In this document: positions 16,355 through 23,647 of the stretch, in pieces
Position numbering within the stretch: position 1 is the stretch's first letter
Layout of the letters: the number at the start of each line of letters is the position of its first letter
Source of the DNA: Chloroflexota bacterium
GTDB taxonomy: Bacteria; Chloroflexota; Anaerolineae; Anaerolineales; Villigracilaceae
Length of the DNA: 25,323 bases
Direction: 5' to 3'
Assembly (NCBI GenBank): GCA_016191985.1
Contig: JACPVB010000129.1
Location: 1 to 25,323, forward strand
Program-made: the position numbers and the translations under genes
Notes under the pieces: generated by a model
Seen by the model: the letters and a program-made list of their open reading frames with translations, nothing else
What the model was told of the DNA's origin: nothing
The model's database searches: none

Positions 16355-16647
16355 TCCTTTGATCCCTCACGCTCGTCGCCAGCCGGCATCACCCATACAA
16401 TCAGGGAGCGCCTTACGGCCATGAACGGAGCGGTATAAAGAACGGTGTCATCTGCGCCTAAAATACTTGCATTTGTGACCGCCAGAAAAGCCTCATCGCT
16501 TTCCAGTTCATTTTTAAATCGCTCCCCCTGGCGTACGTGCACCAATCCGCGCAGCAGGTGGGTTGTGGTTTGAATTAAGCAGGAAACGGGCAGCTTCGTA
16601 ACAACATCCGTATAGAATTTGCCCTTCTCATCATATTCAATTGTCAT
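16351..16647 (-). CDS. Small conserved-looking protein of unknown function between cpaE- and cpaF-like genes
   Basis: The 98-aa protein has no signal peptide, membrane segment or recognised catalytic motif. It begins MTIEYDEKGKFYTDVVTKLP, continues TTHLLRGLVHVRQGERFKNE and ends in a predicted beta-strand-rich section (AFLAVTNASILGADDTVLYT, FMAVRRSLIVWVMPA). This pattern suggests a small beta-barrel or Sm-like fold, which is a guess. GGAG stands seven bases before the ATG. It is 50 bp after the CpaE-like gene and overlaps the CpaF-like gene by four bases, so it is translated together with the ATPase and probably works with it. I do not recognise the family with confidence. Confidence 0.8.
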   Translation of the reverse strand: MTIEYDEKGKFYTDVVTKLPVSCLIQTTTHLLRGLVHVRQGERFKNELESDEAFLAVTNASILGADDTVLYTAPFMAVRRSLIVWVMPAGDEREGSKE

Positions 16648-16697
16648 AATATTTCTCCATGGTGACGGCGGGTAAAAGATATCCTGTGCGGGTAATT

Positions 16698-17849
16698 TTA
16701 TCCCGACCTTACTTTTTGTGCGCGCACGGCCATTTCCTTTGCCACATCCTGGAAAATTATGGAAGCGGTATCCCTGGGGAATTTAAGCGAAAACGGCTGG
16801 TGATGGCTGTTGGCAAATGCGAAATTGGTACCCAAATATGGCATGGCCATATCGATCTTTATTTCCAGCATGCTTTCCGCATCGGTTTTGCTCAGGCCTT
16901 CCAAACCAACTGCACGGTTCAGAATTGTATAAATCGAGTCTGTATGGACTCCCTTGCCCTTCAAGTAATCCCACAGCGTCTTTGTCAATGTCACTGTACT
17001 TATATCGGTGCTTACTATCAATGTCACCAGGTCGGCATGTTGGATTAATGGCAGGGTGATTTTGGAGAGGGAACGCCCGATATCGATCAAAACATAATCA
17101 TAAGCGGATTTCACCGACGCCACCACATCCCAAATGCGCCCAACTTTAAGCTGGTTGCTGCTTTCAGGGTCCGGCGAGCCGGCCAGCAGGTTGAAACGCC
17201 ATATATTCATTTGAGGCAACTCATGGCGAAAGAAATCGGGGGTGGTGTCGGCCGGGAGTAAATCTGTGATCGTGACGATATTCTGTCGGCCTGTGTAACC
17301 AACTATCGGCGCGATGGAACCGATGGGCAATACCAGGTCCAGCACTGCCACGCGCGCATCCGTCTGGTATTGCGAAATATTCATGGCGATGTTCGCGCAC
17401 AGGGACGAGGTTCCCGTTCCACCTTTGGCGCTCAAGAAAACGATCAATAATCCGCCCTGCTTCATAATCTCTTCGGTGATCCCGAAGATGCGATTGATGA
17501 TATCGTTCAGGTTGGACACAGCCTGCGCGGACTTTACGATATATTCATTAAACCCCGCTTCAAGGCAGGATTTAGCCCGTCCATGGTTTTGATCTCCGCT
17601 TAGGGCAATCAAAGGCACATTGGTTGTGCGTGCATCCTGTTTGAGCTTTACCGCAATGTCCTCCCCTCGCAGGTCTGCCAGGAGCGGATCTACAATAATA
17701 AGGTCTGGATGGTCACGCCATGCAAATATCAGACCTTCCTTGCCGGAGCCAGCCTGAAGCACCTCAAAATTTTGGTCAATTAATTTACGCGCTATAAAGT
17801 TACGGCTGGCGACATCTGCATCAACAACAAGGATTTTTTTTCTGGACAT
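16698..17849 (-). CDS. CpaE-like protein: receiver domain fused to a ParA/MinD-type ATPase
   Basis: This is a 383-aa pilus-localisation-type ATPase. Residues 4-120 form a response-regulator receiver domain with D10, phosphoacceptor position D54 (LIIVDPLLADLRG), ALSGD and Lys106 in YIVKS, so it may be phosphorylatable. Residues 133-380 form a MinD/ParA-like domain. Its P-loop reads KGGTGTSS (142-149): the signature Lys142 is present but the second lysine of the usual KGGxGKT is Thr. The CpaE family is known to vary at this loop. The switch segment VAVLDLVLPIGSI and YVLIDIGRSLSKITLPLIQH follow. AGGAAAT precedes the ATG. Upstream lies an OmpR-type regulator and two kinases, possible phosphodonors for its receiver domain. 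Confidence 0.9.
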   Translation of the reverse strand: MSRKKILVVDADVASRNFIARKLIDQNFEVLQAGSGKEGLIFAWRDHPDLIIVDPLLADLRGEDIAVKLKQDARTTNVPLIALSGDQNHGRAKSCLEAGFNEYIVKSAQAVSNLNDIINRIFGITEEIMKQGGLLIVFLSAKGGTGTSSLCANIAMNISQYQTDARVAVLDLVLPIGSIAPIVGYTGRQNIVTITDLLPADTTPDFFRHELPQMNIWRFNLLAGSPDPESSNQLKVGRIWDVVASVKSAYDYVLIDIGRSLSKITLPLIQHADLVTLIVSTDISTVTLTKTLWDYLKGKGVHTDSIYTILNRAVGLEGLSKTDAESMLEIKIDMAMPYLGTNFAFANSHHQPFSLKFPRDTASIIFQDVAKEMAVRAQKVRSG

Positions 17850-17886
17850 GGCATGATTTCCTGCGCATGTTCACACATGCGCTCAA

Positions 17887-18582
17887 TCACGATTCAGTGG
17901 GAGGCATTAAATATCCCAAACCAGAACGCGTGACTATGTGACGGGGGTTGTGAGCATCCTCCTCCAGCTTTTGACGGAGACGGGCAATGCTCACCCACAA
18001 AATTTCCTTATCAGTTTTATATTCCACGCCCCAGACGCTCGTCAGCAATTCCTCCGAGGTGAGGATCTTGCCGATGTTGTGCGCGAATTGGAGCAGGAGA
18101 CGGTACTCTGTTGCAGAAAGAGAGATGGCTTCTTCGGCGCGCCATACTTCCGCGCGGGCGAAATCGATCTTTAGATCATCGTGAGTAAAAAAGCGCGCCT
18201 GACCCGTTTCGGCAGGAGGCTGAGCACGGCGCAGGACGGCCCGTACACGCGCCAGCAATTCGGTGGCGGAGAATGGCTTTACCAGGTAATCATCCGCGCC
18301 CAAATCAAGCCCACGCACACGATCCTGCTCTTCACCGCGAGCCGTAAGAATCACGATGGGTACATTGGAAAACTCACGCAGGCGCTGACATGTTCCAAAG
18401 CCATCCAAACGGGGCATCATCACGTCCAACAGCACCAGGTCGATAGGCTGCGCCGAGAATACATCCAGCGCCTGAACTCCATCCTGTGCGGTTGCCACCT
18501 CATAGCCTTCCGTCCGCAGGTTTGCTTCCAACAGGCGAAGGTAGCGGGGTTCATCGTCCACGATCAAAATTCGCTTTGCCAT
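17887..18582 (-). CDS. OmpR/PhoB-family response regulator
   Basis: This is a DNA-binding regulator of 231 aa. The receiver domain spans residues 3-116, with D9/D10, phosphoacceptor D53 in LVLLDVMMPRLDG, the Thr in IVILTARGEE and the Lys in DDYLVKPFSATELLARVRAVLRR. The winged-helix domain at about 130-228 carries EAISLSATEYRLLLQFAHNI, LTSEELLTSVWG and VSIARLRQKLEED, then RSGLGYLM. The AAGGAG ribosome-binding site is ideal. It lies 34 bp after the soluble kinase and 37 bp before the CpaE-like gene. The domain set is complete and it should be functional. Confidence 0.95.
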   Translation of the reverse strand: MAKRILIVDDEPRYLRLLEANLRTEGYEVATAQDGVQALDVFSAQPIDLVLLDVMMPRLDGFGTCQRLREFSNVPIVILTARGEEQDRVRGLDLGADDYLVKPFSATELLARVRAVLRRAQPPAETGQARFFTHDDLKIDFARAEVWRAEEAISLSATEYRLLLQFAHNIGKILTSEELLTSVWGVEYKTDKEILWVSIARLRQKLEEDAHNPRHIVTRSGLGYLMPPTES

Positions 18583-18616
18583 AATGATCTCCTTGACGAA
18601 AAGATAATGAAAACGG

Positions 18617-19804
18617 TCAAAGCGTTGGGTCGGCGGGCAGCTCTATAAAAAAGGTTGTGCCCTCGTCCAACACTGACTCTACCCAAATCTTACCATGATG
18701 TGCCATAACAATTTGCTTGCAAATATACAGTCCCAGCCCCGTGCCTGTGACCGTGCGCTCGCCCGGCACCCGGTAAAAACGTTCGAATAAAAAGGGCAGA
18801 AAATCTTCAGGGATGCCCTCTCCCTCGTCCGCAAAAGAAATGCGCACCCGCTTGCCAAGTGACTTCGTTCCAATGGTCAACTTTGAGCTGGGGGCATACT
18901 TAATGGCATTGCTAAAGAGATTTTCAAACACCTGGGAAATGCGCACGCTGTCGCCAAGCACAGGCGGCAGGGATTCCAAATTGAATTCGATCTTTAATTC
19001 CGGGTGATGGGTATTCACGCGTGTGGCTACATCGCGGATGAGCGCGTCGATTCTGATGGGCGCGAATTTGAATTGAAGGGTCTTGCTCTGCAAGCGCGCC
19101 GACTCGAGCATATCCTCGATCAACCGCGTCAGACGGTCAGCTTCCTCGTCGATGATATTAAGAAATTCCCGCTGGGTGGCGTCATCCCATTCGGTGTCCT
19201 GACGCAGCAGGCTGGTGCTGTAGCCTTTGATAAAACCAAGCGGAGTGCGAAGTTCATGCGAGATCGTGGACACAAAATCATCCTGTAATCGCATCTGGCG
19301 TTGGACGGAATCAAGCTCGGTGCGGGCTTCCTGCAAATCCCTGCGCTCGATCAACGCCGCAGACCAAAACGATTGCAGGGATGCAATCTCAACATGCAGG
19401 TCCGAATACTCAGGTCCCCCAAATCGAATGAAGACCAGAGCACCGCTTAACTTGGAGGCAATGTATAACGGCATACCCAGCAAATAGGGGTCAGCCATGC
19501 GGTCGCGGATGGGCGTCCCCTTTTTTGGTTCCTTGATAACCATTTTTTTTGCCGAAAGCACATCCGCTGCCACACGTTCGCCCCAGGCCGCATCGGCCTC
19601 AGCCGCCTTCCCCCGCCCCATGGCGCGCGCGTACGCAATCTCCAAACTTTTAGTCCGTGGATCTTCGAGATAAATAACCACGTTATCGAAAACAAAAGTG
19701 CCGCGCAAAGACACAAACAACGTATCCAGCGCGGCCTTCCAATCCTGCTTTTGCTGAACTTCTTTAAAAATATGATGCAAAAATGAAAGTGTTGTAATAT
19801 CCAT
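18617..19804 (-). CDS. Soluble sensor histidine kinase with N-terminal GAF-like domain
   Basis: The 395-aa protein has no membrane segment, so it is cytoplasmic. Residues 8-155 resemble a GAF domain (FVFDNVVIYLEDPRTKSLEI, MGMPLYIASKLSGALVFI-type strands). A short coiled coil leads to HisKA with DDFVSTISHELRTPLGFIKG and phosphoacceptor His183. The ATPase domain has the N-box NLFSNAIKYAPS, G1 FADEGEGIPEDF, the FERFYRVPG segment and G2 GTGLGLYICKQIV. The start ATG is two bases after the stop of the upstream kinase gene. It ends 34 bp before the OmpR-type regulator, its likely partner. The signal sensed is unknown. Confidence 0.93.
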   Translation of the reverse strand: MDITTLSFLHHIFKEVQQKQDWKAALDTLFVSLRGTFVFDNVVIYLEDPRTKSLEIAYARAMGRGKAAEADAAWGERVAADVLSAKKMVIKEPKKGTPIRDRMADPYLLGMPLYIASKLSGALVFIRFGGPEYSDLHVEIASLQSFWSAALIERRDLQEARTELDSVQRQMRLQDDFVSTISHELRTPLGFIKGYSTSLLRQDTEWDDATQREFLNIIDEEADRLTRLIEDMLESARLQSKTLQFKFAPIRIDALIRDVATRVNTHHPELKIEFNLESLPPVLGDSVRISQVFENLFSNAIKYAPSSKLTIGTKSLGKRVRISFADEGEGIPEDFLPFLFERFYRVPGERTVTGTGLGLYICKQIVMAHHGKIWVESVLDEGTTFFIELPADPTL

Positions 19805-19806
19805 GG

Positions 19807-20829
19807 TTAATCACGCACGACCAATAATGGGAATTTGAACGTGGAACCTTTCCCTTCAACAGATTGCACATCCAGCAGGGAACCGTGCGCTTCGATGATC
19901 TGTCGCACCAGGGAAAGCCCCAGCCCTGTGCCGCCATAATGCCGCGTGGATGAACCATCCAATTGATGGAACGGTTCGAATATTTCCTTCAGGCGACTCG
20001 GCGGAATGCCGATGCCCGTATCGGTGATGGAAACCTGGATCAAATTATTCCCCTCTTCTTTGAGATTGATTACCACGCTTCCACCCGACGGGGTGAACTT
20101 GATCCCGTTATCGAGCAGTTGATTCACCACCCAGCCGATTTTTTCAGAGTCTGCCTGCACAGAGGGGATGCTATCCGGCGCGGCTGCAAGGACTCGCACT
20201 CCGCGTTCCTCCGCTTTGTTCATGGCTGATTTCGCCGCCAATGAGATGAGGCGGCGGATATCCACTTTATCCAGTTTCATGCTCATCTCGCCTCGTGAAG
20301 CCAGAGAGAACATAATCAGGTCTTCGATCATGCTTTCTAATTTTGTGGCGGCGCGCTGGCTGACCTGCAAGGCATGGCGTTGGTCTTCCGAAATCTTTCC
20401 CAATGATTCGGTCACCAGCAATTCAAGATAACCTTTGACGTGCGTAAGTGGAGTTCGCAATTCGTGCGAAATATTCGCCACAAAATTGGCCTTCATCTGG
20501 CTGAGTTCGGAAAGCCTGTTGAGCGCCTCATTCAAATCTGCGGTGCGGTCTTTCACCCGTTGTTCAAGATTGCGATTGGAAGCCTGCAAGGCAGAGCGCA
20601 GTTGGATAATCTGCTCGGTGACCACCTGGTCGAGGGTGTCGCGGTCAAGCAGTCCCAGTTCCATCAACGCCTGGCCGAGCAGGTAATGAGTTCCCTTTGA
20701 CGCCTGCTCCTGTTGGTAGGTAAGCGCTTTCTGCAAAGCCTCATCGCTGATCAAACCTTTCTGAACGATGTATTCGCCCAGGCGGGGGATCAGCATTTCG
20801 GGGGAAAGTTTTGGAAGGTTTTGTGCCAT
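19807..20829 (-). CDS. Sensor histidine kinase with N-terminal MshEN/GspE-N-like domain
   Basis: This is a 340-aa cytoplasmic kinase. Residues 16-39 fit the MshEN c-di-GMP motif RLGxx..xxG..xxxxLxxxLxxQ exactly (R16 LGEYIVQKG, then LQKALTYQ39). A second copy at 50-73 has Leu instead of the leading Arg (LGQALMELGLL ... VVTEQ73), after a 10-residue spacer. A coiled coil at about 74-112 leads to HisKA with ANFVANISHELRTPL and His122. The ATPase domain shows QLLDNGIKFTPSGG, ITDTGIGIPPSRL and GTGLGLSLVRQII. I chose the ATG at 20829. A GTG at 20850 would add seven residues and has no ribosome-binding site. MshEN domains normally sit on PilB/MshE/GspE ATPases, so one on a kinase in an operon with a CpaF-type ATPase is notable. 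Confidence 0.9.
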   Translation of the reverse strand: MAQNLPKLSPEMLIPRLGEYIVQKGLISDEALQKALTYQQEQASKGTHYLLGQALMELGLLDRDTLDQVVTEQIIQLRSALQASNRNLEQRVKDRTADLNEALNRLSELSQMKANFVANISHELRTPLTHVKGYLELLVTESLGKISEDQRHALQVSQRAATKLESMIEDLIMFSLASRGEMSMKLDKVDIRRLISLAAKSAMNKAEERGVRVLAAAPDSIPSVQADSEKIGWVVNQLLDNGIKFTPSGGSVVINLKEEGNNLIQVSITDTGIGIPPSRLKEIFEPFHQLDGSSTRHYGGTGLGLSLVRQIIEAHGSLLDVQSVEGKGSTFKFPLLVVRD

Positions 20830-20912
20830 GGTTTTTTCTGTCTCATCCACATTGGTACCGCGAGATTTTGAAGATTAACAATTAAACCTGACAATACCCA
20901 ATACGAGATTTT

Positions 20913-21048
20913 GTACCGCACACCTGCCCTGGTACGGCTTAAGCCGCACGGTGCCAGGGACGTTCACGTTGCGCTGGATCTGGCGGCAAACCTGGCCCGC
21001 GCAAGATAAATCTCCCTGGCACTGCCTGCCAGGGCAAGTGTGCTGTAC
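20913..21048. repeat. Approximately 136-bp element with 20-bp terminal inverted repeats
   Basis: The left end GTACCGCACACCTGCCCTGG (20913-20932) matches the inverted complement of the right end (21029-21048) at 18 of 20 positions. Inside are further palindromes: CGGCTTAAGCCG near 20935-20946 and CCCTGGCA/TGCCAGGG near 21014-21034. The element has no ORF. It fills most of the gap between the kinase operon and the amidohydrolase gene and ends two bases before the amidohydrolase stop codon. It may be a MITE-like or REP-type unit, and could form a cruciform or terminator. Confidence 0.65.
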
Positions 21049-21050
21049 TT

Positions 21051-22637
21051 TTACTGTAAAACCCATTCTCCATTTATCATCGTGGCAGTTGCATTCAAAT
21101 TCAATAGGTCATTGGGGGTAATTTGGAAAGGATCATGATCCAACACTATTAAATCTGCATGGAAATTTTCAGCAAGTTTGCCGAGGCGATTCTCTGCGTT
21201 GGCGGCGTAGGCGGCGCCCAGGGTGTAGGCGGATAATGCCTCAGCCAAAGTCAATTTTTGTTCGGGGTACCAGCCTTCGGCGGAGGGAGAACCGTCTGCT
21301 CTTCGTCGCGTGACTGCTGCGTGCAATCCTAAAAATGGATTTGGTGATTCAACGGGCGCGTCTGATCCAAATGCGATGGGCGCGCCGTAGTTCATTTGAA
21401 TCCGCCAGGCGTAGGAAAGTTTGGAGCGGTCACCCCAGAAGCGGTCAGCGGCGAACATATCCGAAGTGGCATGGATGGGCTGCATGGAGGCGATGACGTT
21501 GAGCCTGGCAAGGCGCGGCGCGTCGTTGGGATGAATGATTTGCACATGCTCGATGCGATGACGCAAATGCGGCAGTCCCTTTTCGGTTTCGTATTTACGA
21601 AGCTGTTCGTAAGCGTTGAGGACTTCGTGATTGGCGCGGTCACCGATGGCATGGACGGTCATGCTCAGTCCTACGTCGGCGGCTTTGCGGCAGTGTTCAA
21701 AAAGTTCTTCGCCATCCATGTTGAGAATGCCTTTATTTTCTGGTTCGTTTTCATAGGGTTGGAACATGGCGGCGGTATGCGGACCGAGCGCGCCATCCAT
21801 GAAGGCTTTGACGGAGCCGATCCACAACCATTCATCACCGAAGCCAGTGCGCAGACCGAGTGCGTTAGCTTGCTCCACACTTTCAACGGGGATGTTTTTG
21901 CATACACGTAATTTTAGTTTATCGCCCGCCCGCAAAGATTGCAAGGCCATAAAAGAATCGCGGCGGTCAAAATCATGCACGCCCGTGATGCCCATTTTCC
22001 ATAAAATGGGCTGGGTTTTTTGAATGGCCTGTTCAATGTCATTGATGGTTGGCTCAGGGATTCTATTGCTCACCAAACCCATTGCGGTTTCAAGCAAAAT
22101 GCCCGTAGCCCCTCCATTGGCATCGCGTTGAATTGCGCCGTCTTTTGGGTTGGGACTGTCATTGGTGATATTTGCAAGATTCAGTGCGGATGTATTAGCC
22201 CACGCGGCATGTAACGATTTAGCAGTGAGATAAATGGGATTGTTCGGCGCAACGGCATCCAACTCACCGACAGTTGGCCAGTCGCCTTCAGCAGACCATT
22301 CGTTCTGATTCCAGCCATGCCCCAGCACCCACTCGCCAGGTTTGGAATTTCTTGCGCGTTCCGCTACGCGACGCAAGCATTCTTCTTTTGTCTTTGTTTC
22401 GCAATCTACTTTGGCAAGGCCGAGCGAATAATATTGCAGATGAATGTGCGCATCGGTCAGCCCAGGCAAAATAGTTTTGCCTTTCATATCCTGTTTTTCC
22501 AGTTTGCCATGCGCGAGGCTTTCCAATTGATCCCTATCCCCCACAGCGATAATCCGCCCGCCTGCGATCAATATCGCGGAGGCGGTGGGATGGTTTGAAT
22601 CAAGGGTGTGTATGTTTGCGTTGTAGAGAAGTTTCAT
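21051..22637 (-). CDS. YtcJ-like metal-dependent amidohydrolase (Amidohydro_3)
   Basis: This is a predicted zinc-dependent hydrolase of C-N bonds, of unknown natural substrate. The 528-aa protein has the ILPGLTDAHIHLQYY metal motif (His64, His66), GHGWNQNEW, the VHAIGDRANHEVLNAYEQ segment, HRIEHVQIIHPND, the ATSDMFAADRFWGDR region, FGSDAPVESPNPF with the catalytic-type Asp, and a C-terminal LGKLAENFHADLIVLDHDPF strand closing the small beta-sandwich. No signal peptide is present. I start it at the ATG 22637 (MKLLYNANIHTLDSNHP). A GTG at 22661 would add eight residues but lies inside a perfect palindrome. It is downstream of parB and separated from it by that palindrome, so it may not share the par transcript. 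Confidence 0.92.
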   Translation of the reverse strand: MKLLYNANIHTLDSNHPTASAILIAGGRIIAVGDRDQLESLAHGKLEKQDMKGKTILPGLTDAHIHLQYYSLGLAKVDCETKTKEECLRRVAERARNSKPGEWVLGHGWNQNEWSAEGDWPTVGELDAVAPNNPIYLTAKSLHAAWANTSALNLANITNDSPNPKDGAIQRDANGGATGILLETAMGLVSNRIPEPTINDIEQAIQKTQPILWKMGITGVHDFDRRDSFMALQSLRAGDKLKLRVCKNIPVESVEQANALGLRTGFGDEWLWIGSVKAFMDGALGPHTAAMFQPYENEPENKGILNMDGEELFEHCRKAADVGLSMTVHAIGDRANHEVLNAYEQLRKYETEKGLPHLRHRIEHVQIIHPNDAPRLARLNVIASMQPIHATSDMFAADRFWGDRSKLSYAWRIQMNYGAPIAFGSDAPVESPNPFLGLHAAVTRRRADGSPSAEGWYPEQKLTLAEALSAYTLGAAYAANAENRLGKLAENFHADLIVLDHDPFQITPNDLLNLNATATMINGEWVLQ

Positions 22638-22650
22638 AATTTTCTCAAAA

Positions 22651-22681
22651 TGTAGGGACACAGCGGCGCTGTGTCCCTACA
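22651..22681. repeat. Perfect 31-bp palindrome (REP-like or terminator)
   Basis: The arms TGTAGGGACACAGC (22651-22664) and GCTGTGTCCCTACA (22668-22681) are perfect inverted complements around a GGC loop. It lies in the gap between the parB stop and the amidohydrolase start. On the minus strand it is followed by TTTTG, so it might act as a weak terminator. GTAGGG...CCCTAC hairpins are a common dispersed intergenic repeat type. Confidence 0.8.
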
Positions 22682-22685
22682 ATCA

Positions 22686-23555
22686 CTACGTCAACTTATC
22701 CAGCAAGGCATCCAACTCTTCACCCGAATAATAATAGATGGTGACCGTTCCACCTTTTTTGCCGTGCTTCAAAGCGACCTTGGTTCCGAGACTGTGCTGC
22801 AGACGTTTTTCGACATCGCTCACGTCCGCGCTGCGAATTGGTTTCTTCGCCTTGATGGGTTTGTGCCCCGCAAGTTTTCGTACCAACTCCTCAGCCTGAC
22901 GGACACTCAATGACAGGTTCAACAAGGTTTGCAATGCCGAGGCTTGCGCCTTCTGCGTGGACAACATCAAGAGCGCGCGCGCGTGCCCTTCTGTAATTCT
23001 GCCATCCACCAAGGCTTGTTTGACAACATCCGCAAGCCCGAGCAGGCGCAGGGTATTTGTCACTGCCACGCGGCTTTTGCCGACTCGTTTGGCGACAGAT
23101 TCATGCGAGAGGCCAAAATCCTCCACCAGTTGACGGTAGGCTTCGGCTTCTTCCAAGGCATTCAAGTCCGCGCGCTGGACGTTTTCGATCAACGCAAGTT
23201 CCAACAATTCCTGGTTGCTCGCATGGCGGGCAATGACGGGGACGGTCTTCAAGCCTGCCCTTTGCGAGGCCTGCCAACGTCTCTCGCCTGCGATCAAAAT
23301 AAAAGAACCGTCGCCATTCGGCGAGACGATGAGCGGTTGAATCACTCCATGCTCCCGAATGGATGCGGCCAGCTCGAGCAATTCCTCTTCCTGAAATTTC
23401 AAACGCGGCTGGCGCGGGTTGCGTTGAATCAATTCCACAGCCACCTGTTGCACGCCTGCACCGCCGCTGCTCACAAAGCCAGAAGCAGAACCGGTGGATT
23501 TTCCACCAGGAATTAACGCATCCAACCCTTTACCAAGACCTTTTCGTTGAGCCAT
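22686..23555 (-). CDS. parB: Chromosome-partitioning protein ParB (Spo0J-like)
   Basis: This is a CTP-dependent DNA clamp that binds parS and works with ParA in chromosome segregation. The 289-aa protein shows the KGLGKGLDALIPGG opening that contacts ParA, then VELIQRNPRQPRLKF (ParB box I), REHGVIQPLIV, the nucleotide-binding LIAGERRWQASQRAGL with GERR at 90-93, ALIENVQRADLNALEEAEAY (box III) and a helix-turn-helix at about 148-172 (LSHESVAKRVGKSRVAVTNT). The C-terminal dimerisation region follows. I chose the ATG at 23555, preceded by AAGGAG; an upstream in-frame start would add nine residues. parA lies 92 bp upstream. No canonical 16-bp parS site was noticed in the window. Confidence 0.96.
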   Translation of the reverse strand: MAQRKGLGKGLDALIPGGKSTGSASGFVSSGGAGVQQVAVELIQRNPRQPRLKFQEEELLELAASIREHGVIQPLIVSPNGDGSFILIAGERRWQASQRAGLKTVPVIARHASNQELLELALIENVQRADLNALEEAEAYRQLVEDFGLSHESVAKRVGKSRVAVTNTLRLLGLADVVKQALVDGRITEGHARALLMLSTQKAQASALQTLLNLSLSVRQAEELVRKLAGHKPIKAKKPIRSADVSDVEKRLQHSLGTKVALKHGKKGGTVTIYYYSGEELDALLDKLT

Positions 23556-23603
23556 GTATTTATTGCTCCTTGCTATCGCCAAAATAAACGACCACAGATC
23601 ATG

Positions 23604-23640
23604 GACGATTGACCGTTGTCTATCGCTGTCGTCAATCGTC
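23604..23640. repeat. Inverted repeat in the parA-parB gap
   Basis: GACGATTGAC (23604-23613) and GTCAATCGTC (23631-23640) are perfect 10-bp inverted complements with a 17-base loop. The surrounding stretch is made of loosely repeated GTC/ATCG/GAC units. It could fold in the parA-parB transcript. No T-run follows, so read-through to parB is expected. Confidence 0.6.
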
Positions 23641-23647
23641 AGAATTT

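Noticed and set aside
15035..17849. Complete Tad/Flp pilus locus
   Set aside because: Only CpaE- and CpaF-like genes are present. No pilin, TadB/TadC, CpaB, secretin or prepilin peptidase gene is visible on either side.
22638..22661. Longer GTG start for the amidohydrolase
   Set aside because: The added eight codons run through the perfect palindrome and there is no ribosome-binding site before the GTG. The ATG at 22637 gives the usual N-terminus.
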